Shown here: one piece after another, positions 23,736-35,405 of the stretch
How positions within the stretch are numbered: the first letter of the stretch is position 1
Layout: every line of letters starts with the position of its first letter
Assembly: GCA_007922305.1 (NCBI GenBank)
Contig: ML677334.1
Coordinates: 19,769,234-19,833,233, forward strand
Direction: 5' to 3'
DNA: 64,000 bases
DNA from: Dermatemys mawii
Taxonomy: Eukaryota > Chordata > Testudines > Dermatemydidae
Notes under the pieces: generated by a model
The model's input: the letters and a program-made list of their open reading frames with translations, nothing else
What the model was told of the DNA's origin: nothing
Database searches by the model: none
Position numbers and translations under genes: made by a program

Positions 23736-26369
23736 TTGGAGCCTTTCAGTACTACTGTAATGTGAGAACTAATAGAGAACCATTTAAATTTACTATTAAA
23801 TGATAGTTGTAATAAGCAGGTTATTAAGAGGTTGTTAAAACAGTATTTGTCTTATTTTAAATTCTGAAAATAATAATCTAACAAGAGCTATAAACATCAA
23901 AATAGTTTAAGTAGTTTAAGTTCAAATGTTCTTTTTACCTTATGAAAGAAGTAGTACAATATTTTTTTTGGCTTTCATACCACAAGGGAAGCGAATCCAA
24001 ACATAAGCATTACTGTAGGCAAAAACAAGAACAGTGCATAAGAAGAAACGTGGGCAGTATTATGCGTACATGGTGATTACATGACAAGATTTCTGCTAAA
24101 CTGAGCTTCTCTGTAAGGGTTACACACTCTCTAACAATTGGTGCTATTCGTACTACTATAAATGTACAAGTGCATTTAATGAGCTACCCTGATGTAATAT
24201 GAGCAAATCTTTCCTTACACTCTTTGCAACCCACACTCGCATGAGAAGTGTTTGCTTATGAGCAAAAATGAAATCAGTGGGACTACTCATCGTGAACTGA
24301 AGTAAATGAGTCTACATGAGGGCCAGAGAAAGTCTATCGCCTTTACTTAGGTTGTGTAGTGTTTCACTTTGCCTTTGGAATGAATGGGCCTGCTTCTGAA
24401 ATAAGGTACTGTTCAAAAGTGGCAGAATCTTGCCCTCAGTGAGTAACCCCTTAAATGTTCCATTCCACCCCGCAGCAAGAACAACACTGCAATGTAATTT
24501 GTACATGATTTTTGTAATATGTTTACTGCTGGTTACACTGGGTTACTTCTTGCTTGGGAGTGTGAGAAACAGCTTCCCACTACAGTTTATAAATCTCCTA
24601 ACAATGTAACAACAATGCAAAATCAAATTAATGTTTACCTCATATGAGTACATATCTCATCTAGTTGAGGGCTAATACTAAACCCTTTATTTCAAAGATC
24701 ACAAAGAAGAAGAAGAACAGAAAAGGAATGTCTTTCATGCTTTTAGCATATCTGATCACAAGAATAAGATCTCTTAACTTGTTTGCAGTGAATGTTAAAA
24801 CAGGATTGTCATTATTACAGTTTAATTTTGACAAAAAAAGCTAGAAATGATTGCATTGTTTTGAATAGGTTAGTAGTCTTGTGACATCAGTGGTTTTCTA
24901 AGTAGGTACTGAATGTGTAAAATTCACCTCCCCCTACCCCATAGCCCGATTAAATGGGCGACGTGCGGGGAATGAAGTGGTGGCTGAAGTGGAAATGGAA
25001 ACAACACCCCAGTGCTAGCCTAGGTCTCAGGGCTGCAGTGCATCCTCTCTGCAGCTCTTACTCAGCATCCACTAGCCCTCCTCACTCTCTGCTTGGAGAG
25101 GTCTCAGGCACTGGTTCCTGGGCACCTGACTAAAAGGGCTCCTTTCTAGGTGGATCAGTTTCCCCCTGCCACTCCCAGCATACTATGCAGCCAGCATAGA
25201 GCCCAACTCCCTGGTGTGGGGGAGACGAACAGCTCCCCTCATGTCCTCTATTGTGCAGTTACCTCAGTAGTTCAATAGCAAAGAGGGTCTTCAACAAGTA
25301 AGTGCTGAACAGTGAAATTCACCTCTCTGTATACTTTGTACAGTATCCTATAGCATCTCTTCCTAAGCCTCTCACACTAATAAAGGAATAATAAGCCTTT
25401 TATAATAAAGAATGTTTGTCATTTACAATAATCTTGGTAAACTCTGGTAGGTTTGTGACCTACCATACTGAACATACTGTGGATTAATGAGAAAGCAGGA
25501 GAAGATTTAGACCTATCCATTAATAATATATTGAACTCATCATGCAAGGTAGATATGTGCCAAAGAACAGTAATGCCAGTCAGTGAAAAAAGTAGCACAT
25601 TTCCATGAGCTTACATTCCTTTTAGTATATTTCAAGGGCACCAAGTCAACTGTAATATATTTTATTAGTGTCCAAAAATTATGTACTTATTTTGAAACTG
25701 TGCATTTTCAAATTTTATGTTTATTGGTGGGGGAGGAGTTGTTTGTGATGCAGAATTTTATGGAATCTATCCTGGAAAATAGAAAATGCAATTTAAAAAA
25801 GCTTTTGTAAATGTGACCACTAGGTGGGAGTGTTGACTTTATCTAAGAACCTTCACAAACCCTAACATGAACTTTTCATTGCGATAAAAGGGTAATTCCC
25901 AAGAAATGAGCAAATTAATCTTATCTGTGTTTTGAGACTTTCAAAGATATCATCCTTTGTATCAAATACAGCATGAACTCTTTCTCAGAAGTACGGCATT
26001 GTCCATCTATTGCTTTTGGCACCATGTCTTATTCAGGAGATAAAGGAGAATTCTCTGACTTGTCAGGTTTAAGTTAACGCAACTCAGTTACTTGCTTATC
26101 ACTCCCATAGGTGGCAGGGGATTACTGTTCATCCTGTTGAATACGTGATTTTTAGAGGAAAACTGAGGGTTTGCAAGAAAAAACATGAGAACACCCATGT
26201 TTATGCAGAGAGAACAGGAAAAAGCATCCAAACAACTTTAAACTAACACTCTCATACTTACTTTCAGAAGAGAGAGAGAGATTTTAGAAAACCTTGTCTA
26301 CATTTAAAATAGGGTAATTAAATGGAGGGATAAAAGGCGTGTTATTCAAAAAAGAGAGCAAGACTGAGG
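23736..26369. other. Intergenic sequence with a GC-rich insert between direct repeats
   Basis: Mostly AT-rich DNA with no exon. Between imperfect 30-bp direct repeats (24901-24930 and 25297-25325) lies a locally GC-richer segment of about 370 bp, possibly an inserted or duplicated unit. The frame at 25583-25810 has no domain. Confidence 0.4.
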
Positions 26370-26445
26370 GAGTCAGTAACCTGCTATGGATTCTGTCCCC
26401 AGCTCTGCAATTGAATCACAATATGACTATGGGCAAGTCACTTAG
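26370..26445 (+). repeat. MIR SINE core fragment, plus strand
   Basis: 'ggattctgtccccagctctg' followed by 'atatgactatgggcaagtca' and 'cttagtgcc' matches the MIR core region. It runs on into an old repeat with 'agattttcaaaagtgacc' motifs to about 26580. Confidence 0.6.
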
Positions 26446-26891
26446 TGCCAGATTTTCAAAAGTGACCATTAATGTTGAATATCTCCATTTTTGGGTGCTC
26501 ACCTCAGATACCTGTGACCTGACTTTTGGAGGTGATGAGCACCTGCCACTTCCTTGACTTTAATGGAGCTATGTGAAAGTTGAATCGGGCCCACTGTAAT
26601 TACATCTGCTGGAATATGGCCATTATACTCTTGCCACAAAAAATGTAATGCCCAAAAGAACCTCAGTGTTATATCTCAGGAAGAAGATAACACCTCCAAA
26701 AGCACAGATTTCCCCTACTACGACGCTGAGGCTATGGTTCAGCAGCTCAGCTGAAACCGTGCCTGCCAGTGGACCACCAGCAGAGCCTTGCTTTGTTTTG
26801 CCTATGGCAGCTCCAGAACGTATTGTGTCCATGTCAGGCATAATGCCAGACAAAGCACAGGAGCAGCGTACACATATCAGCAGCTTCCGTA

Positions 26892-26945
26892 ATGTCCTTT
26901 AACCCTGTAGGCCAGGTCATCTTGGCCCACAGGGTTAAAGGACAT
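26892..26945. repeat. 23-bp inverted repeat (hairpin)
   Basis: Arms 26892-26914 and 26923-26945 are reverse complements except at one base, around the loop ggtcatct. Weaker pairing extends outward ('tcagcagcttccgta' against 'aatggcagctga'), so the total arm may be near 38 bp. Confidence 0.9.
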
Positions 26946-28559
26946 AATGGCAGCTGAAAAGAGATTGTGGCCCAACGTTTACCTGTTTGATTCCTGCTCT
27001 TCTGGTGAAATCAGCACTAAAATACCCAGTCATTGTGCCACCAAGGCCAGATTCTCTCTGTTACACGGATATCAATAAAAGCTGAATTTGTCTCTGGGAG
27101 CAGAACACAAAGCCCAAGATTGTATCTAGTCTCTTCAAAAGGGGAAAACTTGGAGGACTAGGAATAGTCTAGCCTGTCATACCCAAACAGCCCAAATTCC
27201 AGGTGATGGGAAAAGATATCTGGTAAAAATAAATCGTTACAACAGTATATGGATTGAACAAAGCATAATTTAAAAAATAATTTTCAAACTGTCAAAGTAT
27301 CAGCCCTACATACTTGCACTTATGGAGTAACTTCATTAGCAAATTTAGATGTTTTAAGTGTGTTTATTATTCATTTGAATGTTTATTGTAATAAAAAGAA
27401 CACCTATCCAAGGCTCTTAGAGTCTGTATCACAAGTTATAAGAACAAAAATAAAACAAAACAGCAGTTTACCCTCTGCCAGCCAGCAGAACTCAGCCCCC
27501 AACAAAACTCACACCCTCTCCCACATGGAAGTCTAACAACCATCAAACCCAGCTCTTCACAGTAGCCTGCACAAAAAAAGATGCACCTGGTAATATTGCC
27601 CTGAAGTTCAACAGACATGGGATGTTTCAGACTGGGAAGCTTGTTGCAGAGTTGAGGGTCCCATGAGGAGGATCCCACACTGCCAGCCCTTTGCTTTTAT
27701 ATCAGCAAGCTGTGGCCATGCAGTACAAGAAGTGAGGCAGTCTTTTCAGTAGGAAGGTACCAAGCTATACAGACGTAACCCATTCTAGTGGCTGGGCCAT
27801 GTAGAGGTGCTTACAAGTCTATAACTTCCTCCAAGTCAAGGACCTAGCTTTGGATAGAAATTCAGGGGCAGATTCATATGCCTTTTCATGTGGTCCAGCA
27901 CTTAAGTGGGAGAAAGACACATTTGGCCAGTGTCTTACACAGGGTTTTACTTTCTATCCTTTTGGCTGGTTAATACAATATCTGCAGAGATGTAGGCAAG
28001 AGCAACAATATGGCAAGCTTTGAAAGTGAAGATGAAGATTTGAAAGGGGCTAGTGCCAGGGGACAGATTCAAATAAGGGAATAACATGATCAAAATGGCG
28101 GAAGAAAGGTTAATTTGGCTGAAGCATGTTGTATGGATTGTAGAGGGGAAAGATTGGAGGAATGTGGGGTCCAAGAGGAGAAAGGTGAATGTCCAGCCTT
28201 TACTGCAACTAAGTCTTGTTCTTGACGTTGTACTAATATAAATTTACTGCATGAAATTCCTTTTTTAAAAAAGTAAAGGTATGAAAAATAAATAGATAAT
28301 TAAATGTGAAAGTTCATAGGGGGAAAGTGGAGAAATACAAGAACTGTCAGAATGAGTTCCAGAAACGATGGACTAACAGTTACATCTATGTATGCAAAAG
28401 ATAGGGATTTTCAGTGGACTCTTTTTCTCCCTGGAAGTCTCCCTTCCAATTGCTAACTAGGGACAATCCAGTTTATTTTAGAAGCTCTAACACCATGTGA
28501 ACCTCCAGAGTATGGACATTAGGTTAACAATTCGTTACTGTTTCAGGCTGTGATTTACG
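26946..28559. other. Intergenic sequence with possible old LINE relic
   Basis: No gene. The segment about 27990-28180 ('tttgaaaggggctagtgcca', 'ggaataacatgatcaaaatg' and 'gcatgttgtatggattgtag') resembles a widespread eroded retroelement tail, but I cannot name it with confidence. The rest is unremarkable. Confidence 0.35.
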
Positions 28560-28782
28560 AAGGAATCTGGGCGGTGGGGGGAAGGGTCGACCTAAGATAC
28601 GCAACTTCAGCTATTCGACTTACCTGGGTTTCCTCACGGCAGCAAGTCGATTGCTGCCACTCCCCTGTCGACTCCGCTTCCACCTATCACAGCAGTGGAG
28701 TTCCAGAGTCAACGGGGAGAGCACTCCGGGATCAATTTATTGCATCTACACTAGATCTAGCGGGTAGTGTAGACTTGGCCTA
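28560..28782. mobile_element. MITE of the 749-1042 family, left end lost
   Basis: It contains 'tcgacctaagatacgcaact', gtcgac strings, 'gatcaatttattgcatctac' and the right end gtgtagacttggcc (28769-28782) followed by taa. The left inverted repeat is missing, so the copy is truncated. Orientation matches the near neighbour at 29203. Confidence 0.75.
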
Positions 28783-29202
28783 AGAGAGAGAGGTGCACAA
28801 TTCCTATTGAAATTCAAAGGGAGTTGAGTGCCTAACATCTTCAAACCCCTTCGAAGAGCTTAGTAAAGAACTCACTAAAACCCTGGGGAGTGAGGTAATA
28901 GGGTCAGAATTCAGAATACTGCAGAGCTGTACCATTGGCCAATGGATAAAATAACAAATACACCATATTAGACCTTACCAAAAATATAACGATAAAATCA
29001 TTATGAAAATCTATTGCTATAGCACAAAAACAACAAACTAGATTTTCTGAAGTGCTCTGCCAACTACTCTTCCCACTTTATCACCAGGCCCAAATCTGCT
29101 TAGCTTTTAAAATAAGACATGGGGTAAATTTTCAAAAGCACCTAACAGACTTAGTAACATAAGTCTTATTTTCAGAAGTGACTTACGTACTTTAGAATCA
29201 TA
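28783..29202. other. Sequence between two related MITEs
   Basis: About 420 bp without a gene. Motifs 'aaattttcaaaagcacctaa' and 'attttcagaagtgac' near 29127-29182 belong to the same old repeat vocabulary as 2570-2760. Confidence 0.4.
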
Positions 29203-29501
29203 GCCCTGGTCTACACTGGGAGGTGAGTGGGATCAACCTAACCTACACAACTTTCAGCTATGGAAATAGTGTAGGTGAAGTCAACGTATTCAGGTCGACT
29301 TATCTTGGCATCTTCACAGCTCTGAGTCGACTACTGCTGCTCCCCCGTTGACACTGCCGGTGCCTTTCACTGCAGTGGAGTTCTGGAGTCAACGGGAGAG
29401 TGCTCAGGGATCGATTTATCGTGTCTAGATGAGACACAATAAATCGATCCCCGAAAAATCGATCTCTATTCGCCGATCCAGCAGGTAGTGTAGACCTGGC
29501 C
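29203..29501. mobile_element. MITE of the 749-1042 family, complete, 299 bp
   Basis: Inverted ends gccctggtctacac (29203) and gtgtagacctggcc (ending 29501) are flanked by the 3-bp direct repeat ata (29200-29202 and 29502-29504). The interior has 'gatcgatttatcgtgtctag', then 'cacaataaatcgatccccg', and gtcgac strings. Its 299-bp length matches the copy at 749. Confidence 0.8.
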
Positions 29502-29504
29502 ATA

Positions 29505-29640
29505 GACATATAGGGATGGAAGGAATCTTAGGCCCATCAAGTCTAGCCTCTTGACTGAGTAAAACTAAGTAAACCTCAACCATTTCTGACAGATATTTAT
29601 TCAACAAATGATAGAACTGTAGGGCTGGAAGGGACCTAGG
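29505..29640 (-). repeat. CR1 3' end fragments, minus strand
   Basis: Two adjacent antisense CR1-like 3' signatures are seen: 'tagggatggaaggaatctta' near 29510 and 'gaactgtagggctggaaggg' near 29613. They may be two short insertions or one rearranged copy. Confidence 0.6.
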
Positions 29641-29937
29641 GAGATCAGCAAATCAAATCGAGGGCTTGGGTGGAAACCTCCATGGTCGGAATACCTGTCT
29701 GGAACGGGTTCCAACGGGTGCAGGCAGAGAAAGAGCTAGTAGCACTGTTGTCAACACATCATTTTTTTCCCATTGTGAGTCTTCCTTGTAGAATACCTAA
29801 AAATTAAGGGGAAGAAAACCCCTACTTCCCTGCCTTCCTCCACTGGTGAACTCCCTTATCTCCCATCTACCTTAATTTCACCAGCCACATGTCCTCATTC
29901 CTGTCGGCTTTCAATGAGTCTTAGGCTGCTAAGAGGC
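29641..29937. other. Intergenic sequence, nothing recognised
   Basis: No gene or classifiable repeat is seen. Confidence 0.4.
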
Positions 29938-29940
29938 TAA

Positions 29941-30207
29941 GGGCATGTGTAGATGAACCATCAGTGTGCAGCAAACTGGGGTGGAAATCTACAGCACATT
30001 AGTATGCAGCACATCATCTATATGGACCCTGCTGCTGTTCCGGCACATTGACCTACTCCTATTTTAAAATGGAGGTGATCGAAGCACACTATGGAACTTT
30101 TAGTGTGTGGTAGCAGAGTCCGTATGGACAGTTAGGGCACAGCAGACTAAAGAGTGGTAGATTTACACCACAGCTTGCCACATTCTAAGTGTCATCTATA
30201 CAAGCCC
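29941..30207. mobile_element. PIF/Harbinger-type MITE, 267 bp
   Basis: Inverted ends gggcatgtgtagatga (29941) and tcatctatacaagccc (ending 30207) differ at two positions. They are flanked by perfect 3-bp direct repeats taa (29938-29940 and 30208-30210), the Harbinger-type target site. The interior is non-coding and differs from the gtcgac-containing family, so this is a second MITE family. Confidence 0.82.
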
Positions 30208-30210
30208 TAA

Positions 30211-33200
30211 GTCATTTTTGAAAATGGGATTTAGACTGCTAAGTCACTTGTGTATTTCTGAAAATTTCACCAAGATTTTCCACCCTCCTCGGGGATTTGT
30301 AGCAGTGTCCATCACCCTCGTATTTGAGTACCTCCCACTTAATTAGATTAGCAAAGTGAGGTCCCTAGATTCTCCAGATGAGGGTCACCTATTCATAGCA
30401 GATGAGCCATCTGTTTTATGCGTCTATCAACTGCTCCTTCCTCCATGACTTTCTGTGACTCCTAAAAAATTATTAATCCCATGATTTGCTACTACATCTG
30501 TAATATCATTACATGATTTTGCTGTACCATTCACCTCCATGCTTTTACAAACTGTTTGAAAATGACAAATGGGAAAAATTATGGAGGGTTAATGTTGCTG
30601 TTCCTGAGCTATCCACATCCCAAGTAAAAGGATCAGCACACTCAGAGTTTCTTAAAGCTGGTGCATGATGCTTATAAAAATTGCTTCATCAAATTCTGAT
30701 TCAGCTAGAATCTTTCCTCTTGGGTACATTCACAGGTGTGAGCAGTTGGTGCATTGCACATTGGCATGTGGTTTTGGACGTAAGGATATAACACTGTATG
30801 CATCAGTGGCTACTTTAGCAGTCTGTAACAGCATTTTAAATCCAAATTTATTTTAACGTGCCCAGAGCACTATGGAGGGATTCACAAAGGTATTTAGTAC
30901 CCAACTCCTAGCACTCTTCTAAAACCCACCCCTAGTCTTTATTAAGGATTGAGTTCATGGCAATTGTGAGTTTTTAAAGCAAGCCCATTTACATATACTT
31001 TCAATTTATGAAAGGTGTTGCCCCATTTAGCAGGTGTCTATCTTGTGCTCAGAGTGGCCTTATAACGAACATCAAAAATTGTTATCCTACCATTATTGAA
31101 TGTGATAAGTAATAGCCTTCTCATTCCAGCCATAGATCAGCAGCCAACATGCTTCAGTGCTCCTAACAATAAATAAACTACCCTCTCAAGCTCCCCAAGG
31201 CCTTGACTCAAAACCCATTGAAATTAATGGAAAATCTCTAATTTATTACACTGGGCTTTGGATAAGGCCCCCATGTGCCTGGGAGAAAAGATGAGCCTTA
31301 CAATGTGTCTGGGAGACTAATAGATCCAGGCTCTTGTAAAGAAATAGGACAAGCAAGTTCCAGAGGAGAAGATCCTTCACGAAGGATGCTAGTGTCATCC
31401 TCCTGTTTACCACCTGGGAGCTCCACTTCTGTACTTCCACTGATTGCAACTAAGGCAGCGTGGCATGGCCAGAAAGGTGATCTTACAGGTAATCAGGTAA
31501 CAAGCCTTTTAGGACTATGAAGATTAAAATCAACACCTTGAACTCCACGTGTTGCTTTTTCACAGGGAGACATTTTGGAGTTATCTAAGCGCGCATAGGA
31601 AAAAAAAATCTGAAACTATTCTAACCGAGAAACTGTATGCAGTGGTGTTGCAGCTGTGTGAGTCGTGGGATATTGGAGAGATGAGGTGGATAACCCACCT
31701 TGTCTCTCTAACCAAGAATAGTCCAGATTCTCCTCTCTGATTCTGTGAGCAAAGGGGAGGAAAGGTCAATAGAAGGGTAATCACTGGCTCCTTTGCATGC
31801 TCCTGCACCCCTTTCCCCTGGGGAGTCCCTCAGCTGGATACCCAACATTATGAAAATCTGATGATGATCATGAAGCCAGGAATGGGCATAGCAGGGAGAA
31901 GCTACAGGCTGCAGCATGCTCACCTGTGGTCTCCCCTGAAATCTGATTAGGAGTCAGTGTTGATCCAAGCAGCATCACCACCCAATGAGTCCACCCTATG
32001 GTCTGCATAATTACAGAGGAGGCTGCAATCAGGAGGTAGGGGACTGCACTTGTCCTGAGATTTAGATGGATCCTTGGTCATGCACTGGTTTCTGGGAAGG
32101 AACCTAACCAACTGTCTGTTCCCTAATGGGGAAAGCCCTACTTTAATCATTAATGACATAATAAGGAGGAAAATCTGCAAATTGAAATTTACAGAGTTTT
32201 TTGCCAACTCTAGGCCTAGTCCAAAGCCTATGTAAAGTAATTGAAGGGTTCCCACTGACTTCAAAGATCTTTGGATCAGGGTCTTAGTAGATTAGAAAAT
32301 GCCTAGTAATAGAATTTCCTTTACAGTGTATCACCTTTTAAAATTATGTGTCTTCTTACCCATTTTCCAGTTTCTATCACCATACTGGACTTTTTGCTGG
32401 AATTTACCAGTTAAATAGCTGCCCTCAATTAGAGACACCAGCTCTACTCAGAGAGATACTGTAACAAGACCAGGTATGGCTACACACTCTTTTTGAACAT
32501 TCATATTTTAATATTCATGCTGCCATATGTAGCAAATGCTATGTTTGCTTAGGTATCCAATATATTTCCCTTATTCTTTGCAATCTTCCTTTGAAGGTTG
32601 CCTTATCTTGACAGCTTCCCCAGTTTAGGAACAGGCACCTCTTCTTCAATAACAGTACAGGAAAGCCTGTTTTAACCACCAATGTGACCACCAAATATCA
32701 GTGTCCTAATGCAGGTGAAGTACTACTAATGGTGGAGCAGAATGGTACTCAGAAGGTTTGGAGATGCTTTTTCTGTTTCCCTCAAAACTGTCTAATAAGG
32801 TTGTATCATAAATATGGTCTCTTACAGGTTTTGTATGTTTTTCCTTAATTCATACATCCAAGAGAAAAGAAGCAAACAGTAGATATGGAGTTACTGTTAG
32901 ATTCCCAGGACCCACTCTTGTAAGTTCTAGTAAGTAAGTTCTATTGATTGCATTTTTTCTCCTAAGTACTTGAGAATAGATTTCAGCATGTAGCCCACAG
33001 CAAATGAAGTGTTCTGAGTGTGACTTCTAGTAATATGGTATAGCAATCAATATTATACTGATAGGAGTATTGTAGCTGGGAAAATATAACAAGCTGAGTG
33101 ACTCATTTGGTTACTTATGTGTTAGCTAATTATGGGGAATTGAAATAAATTAACTACTATGTCACATTTGCTATTGGTTGGAGCCTGGTCCAAAGTCCAC

Positions 33201-33873
33201 AGAAGTCAACGAGAAGACTCATGGATTTCCACTAGATTTTGCATCAAGCCTGTTATAAACAATTCTGCTTTGACCCAGGCTAAGCCTGTATAGTAAGTAT
33301 TGAATATAAATGTTATGTTATAGCATTGAAAAATGTATTTGGAAATAAGACATTAAGAGGTGACTAAACTTCAGTAAGAAGCTGAGCTTTGATGCCAAAG
33401 ATGGCTAATTAAGAAGCCACAGTCAATACCATCAGAGTTTCTCAGGAGTCAGTCTGACCTGGGATCTATGTTCTGAAGACTGACCTAACAGTGTGTGTGT
33501 TTCAAAATGCACTTTGATCAGGTGTCATGCTCCACTCTGTGGCAGTCTTCTTTGAAATATTTCTCAGATCTTATTGCTGAGTCAGAGAGTGAATTTTACA
33601 AGCTGCAAATAAGCAATAAAACAAAATCAGAGCAAACTGGAGACAATCAGTTACTTGAAAATAACTATTAACTATCCTGACTCGTTACTGGGTCAGAGTA
33701 ACACTCAAAAGAATTTTTGGATGCAACCCCAAGTCTTCTTAAGTACTGTGCACGTTCTTTGGCAAATGGCGTCACAACGGAGCCAGGAGTTCTATAACTT
33801 GACTACCAGGTGTGGGTTTTTTTCTGCAGAGCAGCAGTACTCAAAGTAGAATCTAATTCTTGGCCGAGTTTGT
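30211..33873. other. Intergenic sequence, 3.7 kb
   Basis: No host exon is recognised. The phrase 'aaaatcaacaccttgaactc' near 31526 resembles a widely dispersed old retroelement tail. The remaining sequence, including open frames at 31246-31449, 31275-31520 and 31947-32264, shows no domain. Confidence 0.4.
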
Positions 33874-34270
33874 ATTTGGACTAGGACTGTCAATTAATTG
33901 CAGTTAACTCACTTGATTAGCTCAAAAAAATTATTTGCGATTAATTGCGGTTTTAATCGCACTATTAAACAATAGAATGCCAATTGAAATGTATTTACTT
34001 TTGGATGTTTTTGTACATTTTCAAGTATATTGATTTTAATTACAGCACAGAATACAAAGTGTACAGTGCTCACTTTATATTATTTTTATTACAAATATTT
34101 GCACTGTAAAATGACAAAAGAAATAGTACTTTTCAATTCACCTCATACAAGTACCATAATGAGTCTTTTTGTCATGAAAGTGCAACTTACAAATGAAGAT
34201 TTTTTTTGTTACATAACTGCATTCAAAAACAAAACAATGTAAAACTTTAAACTCACAAGTCCATTCAGTC

Positions 34271-34489
34271 CTACTGATTATTCAGCCAATCACTAAGACA
34301 AACAAATTTGTTTACATTTATGGGACATAATGCTGCCAGCTTCTTATTTACAGTGCCACCTGAAAGTGAGAATAGGCGTTCACATGACACTGTTGTAGCC
34401 GGCATTGCAAGGTATTTACGTGCCAGGTATGCTAAACATTCATATGCCCCTTCATGCTTCAGCCACCATTCTAGAGGACATGCTTCCAT
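34271..34489 (-). pseudogene. hAT transposase C-terminal relic, left arm
   Basis: A 72-residue frame ends in the hAT C-terminal dimerisation region: the block ATTVSCERLFSLSGGTVNKK is followed by a short tail ending DWLNNQ. It is the inverted counterpart of the frame at 34955-35164. Only the C-terminus is present, so there is no catalytic function. Confidence 0.88.
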
Positions 34490-34954
34490 GCTGATGACGC
34501 TTGTTAAAAGAAGAATGCATTAATTAAATGTTGACTGAACTTCTTGGGGGAGAATAGCATGTCTCCTGCTCTATTTTACCTACATTCTGCCATGTATTTC
34601 ATATTATAACTGTCTTGGTTGATGACCCAGCACATGTTGTTCGTTTTAAGAACACTTTCACTGCAGATCTGACAAAAAGTAAAAGGTACCAATGTGAGAT
34701 GTCTAAAGATAGCTACAGCACTCGATCCAAGGTTTAAGAATCAGAAGATCCTTCCAGAATTTGAGAGGGATGAGATGTGGAGCATCCTTTCAGACATCTT
34801 AAAAGAGTAACACTCCAGTGCAGAAACTACAGAACCCAAACTACAGAACCCGCCTTCTGCTGATGGCATCTGACTCAGATGATGAAAGTGAACATGCATC
34901 AATCTGCACTGCTTTGGATAGTTATCAAGCAGAGCCCGTCATCAGCATGGATAC

Positions 34955-35164
34955 ATGTTGTCTGGAATGGTAGTCGAAGATCAAGGGGCATATGAATCTT
35001 TAATACATCTGGCACATAAATACCTTGAAATGCTGGCTACAACAGTGCCATGCGAACGACTGTTCTCTCTTTCAGGTGACATTGTAAACAAGAAGAGGGC
35101 AGCATTATCTCCTGCAAATATAAACAAGCTTGTTTGTATGAAAGAATGGCTGAAGAAGAAGTAA
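34955..35164 (+). pseudogene. hAT transposase C-terminal relic, right arm
   Basis: A 69-residue frame contains the hATC block ATTVPCERLFSLSGDIVNKK and ends EWLKKK. Upstream, from about 34510 to 34920, the same strand has further degraded transposase sequence (for example VDDPAHVVRFKNTFTADL near 34620-34680) separated by stops. The zinc-finger and catalytic parts are absent. Confidence 0.88.
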
Positions 35165-35405
35165 GACTGAATGGACTTGTAGGCTCTAAATTTAATTTAC
35201 TATTTGTTTTTTACAGTTCAAATATTTGTAATAAAAATATAAAGTGAGCACTGTACACTTTGTATTCTGTGTTGTATTTGAAATCAATATATTTGAAAAT
35301 GTAGAAAACTCAAAAAATATTTAAATAAATGGTATTCTATTATTGTTTAACAGTGCGATTAATTGTGATTCATTTTTCTAATTGCTTGATAGCCCTAATT
35401 TGGAC

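Larger units (their letters stand above)
33882..35397. mobile_element. Fold-back hAT transposon, 1516 bp
   Basis: Perfect 8-bp target duplications atttggac (33874-33881 and 35398-35405) bracket the element. Its termini taggactgtcaa and the complementary gatagcccta are inverted repeats, and the inverted similarity continues for about 470-620 bp on each side, far beyond the short TIRs usual for hAT elements. Each arm carries a transposase C-terminal dimerisation segment, left on the minus strand (34271-34489) and right on the plus strand (34955-35164). The right half holds additional transposase relic from about 34510. Both ends are thus 3' ends of a hAT element, and the perfect TSD indicates that it integrated as this composite. 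Confidence 0.92.
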
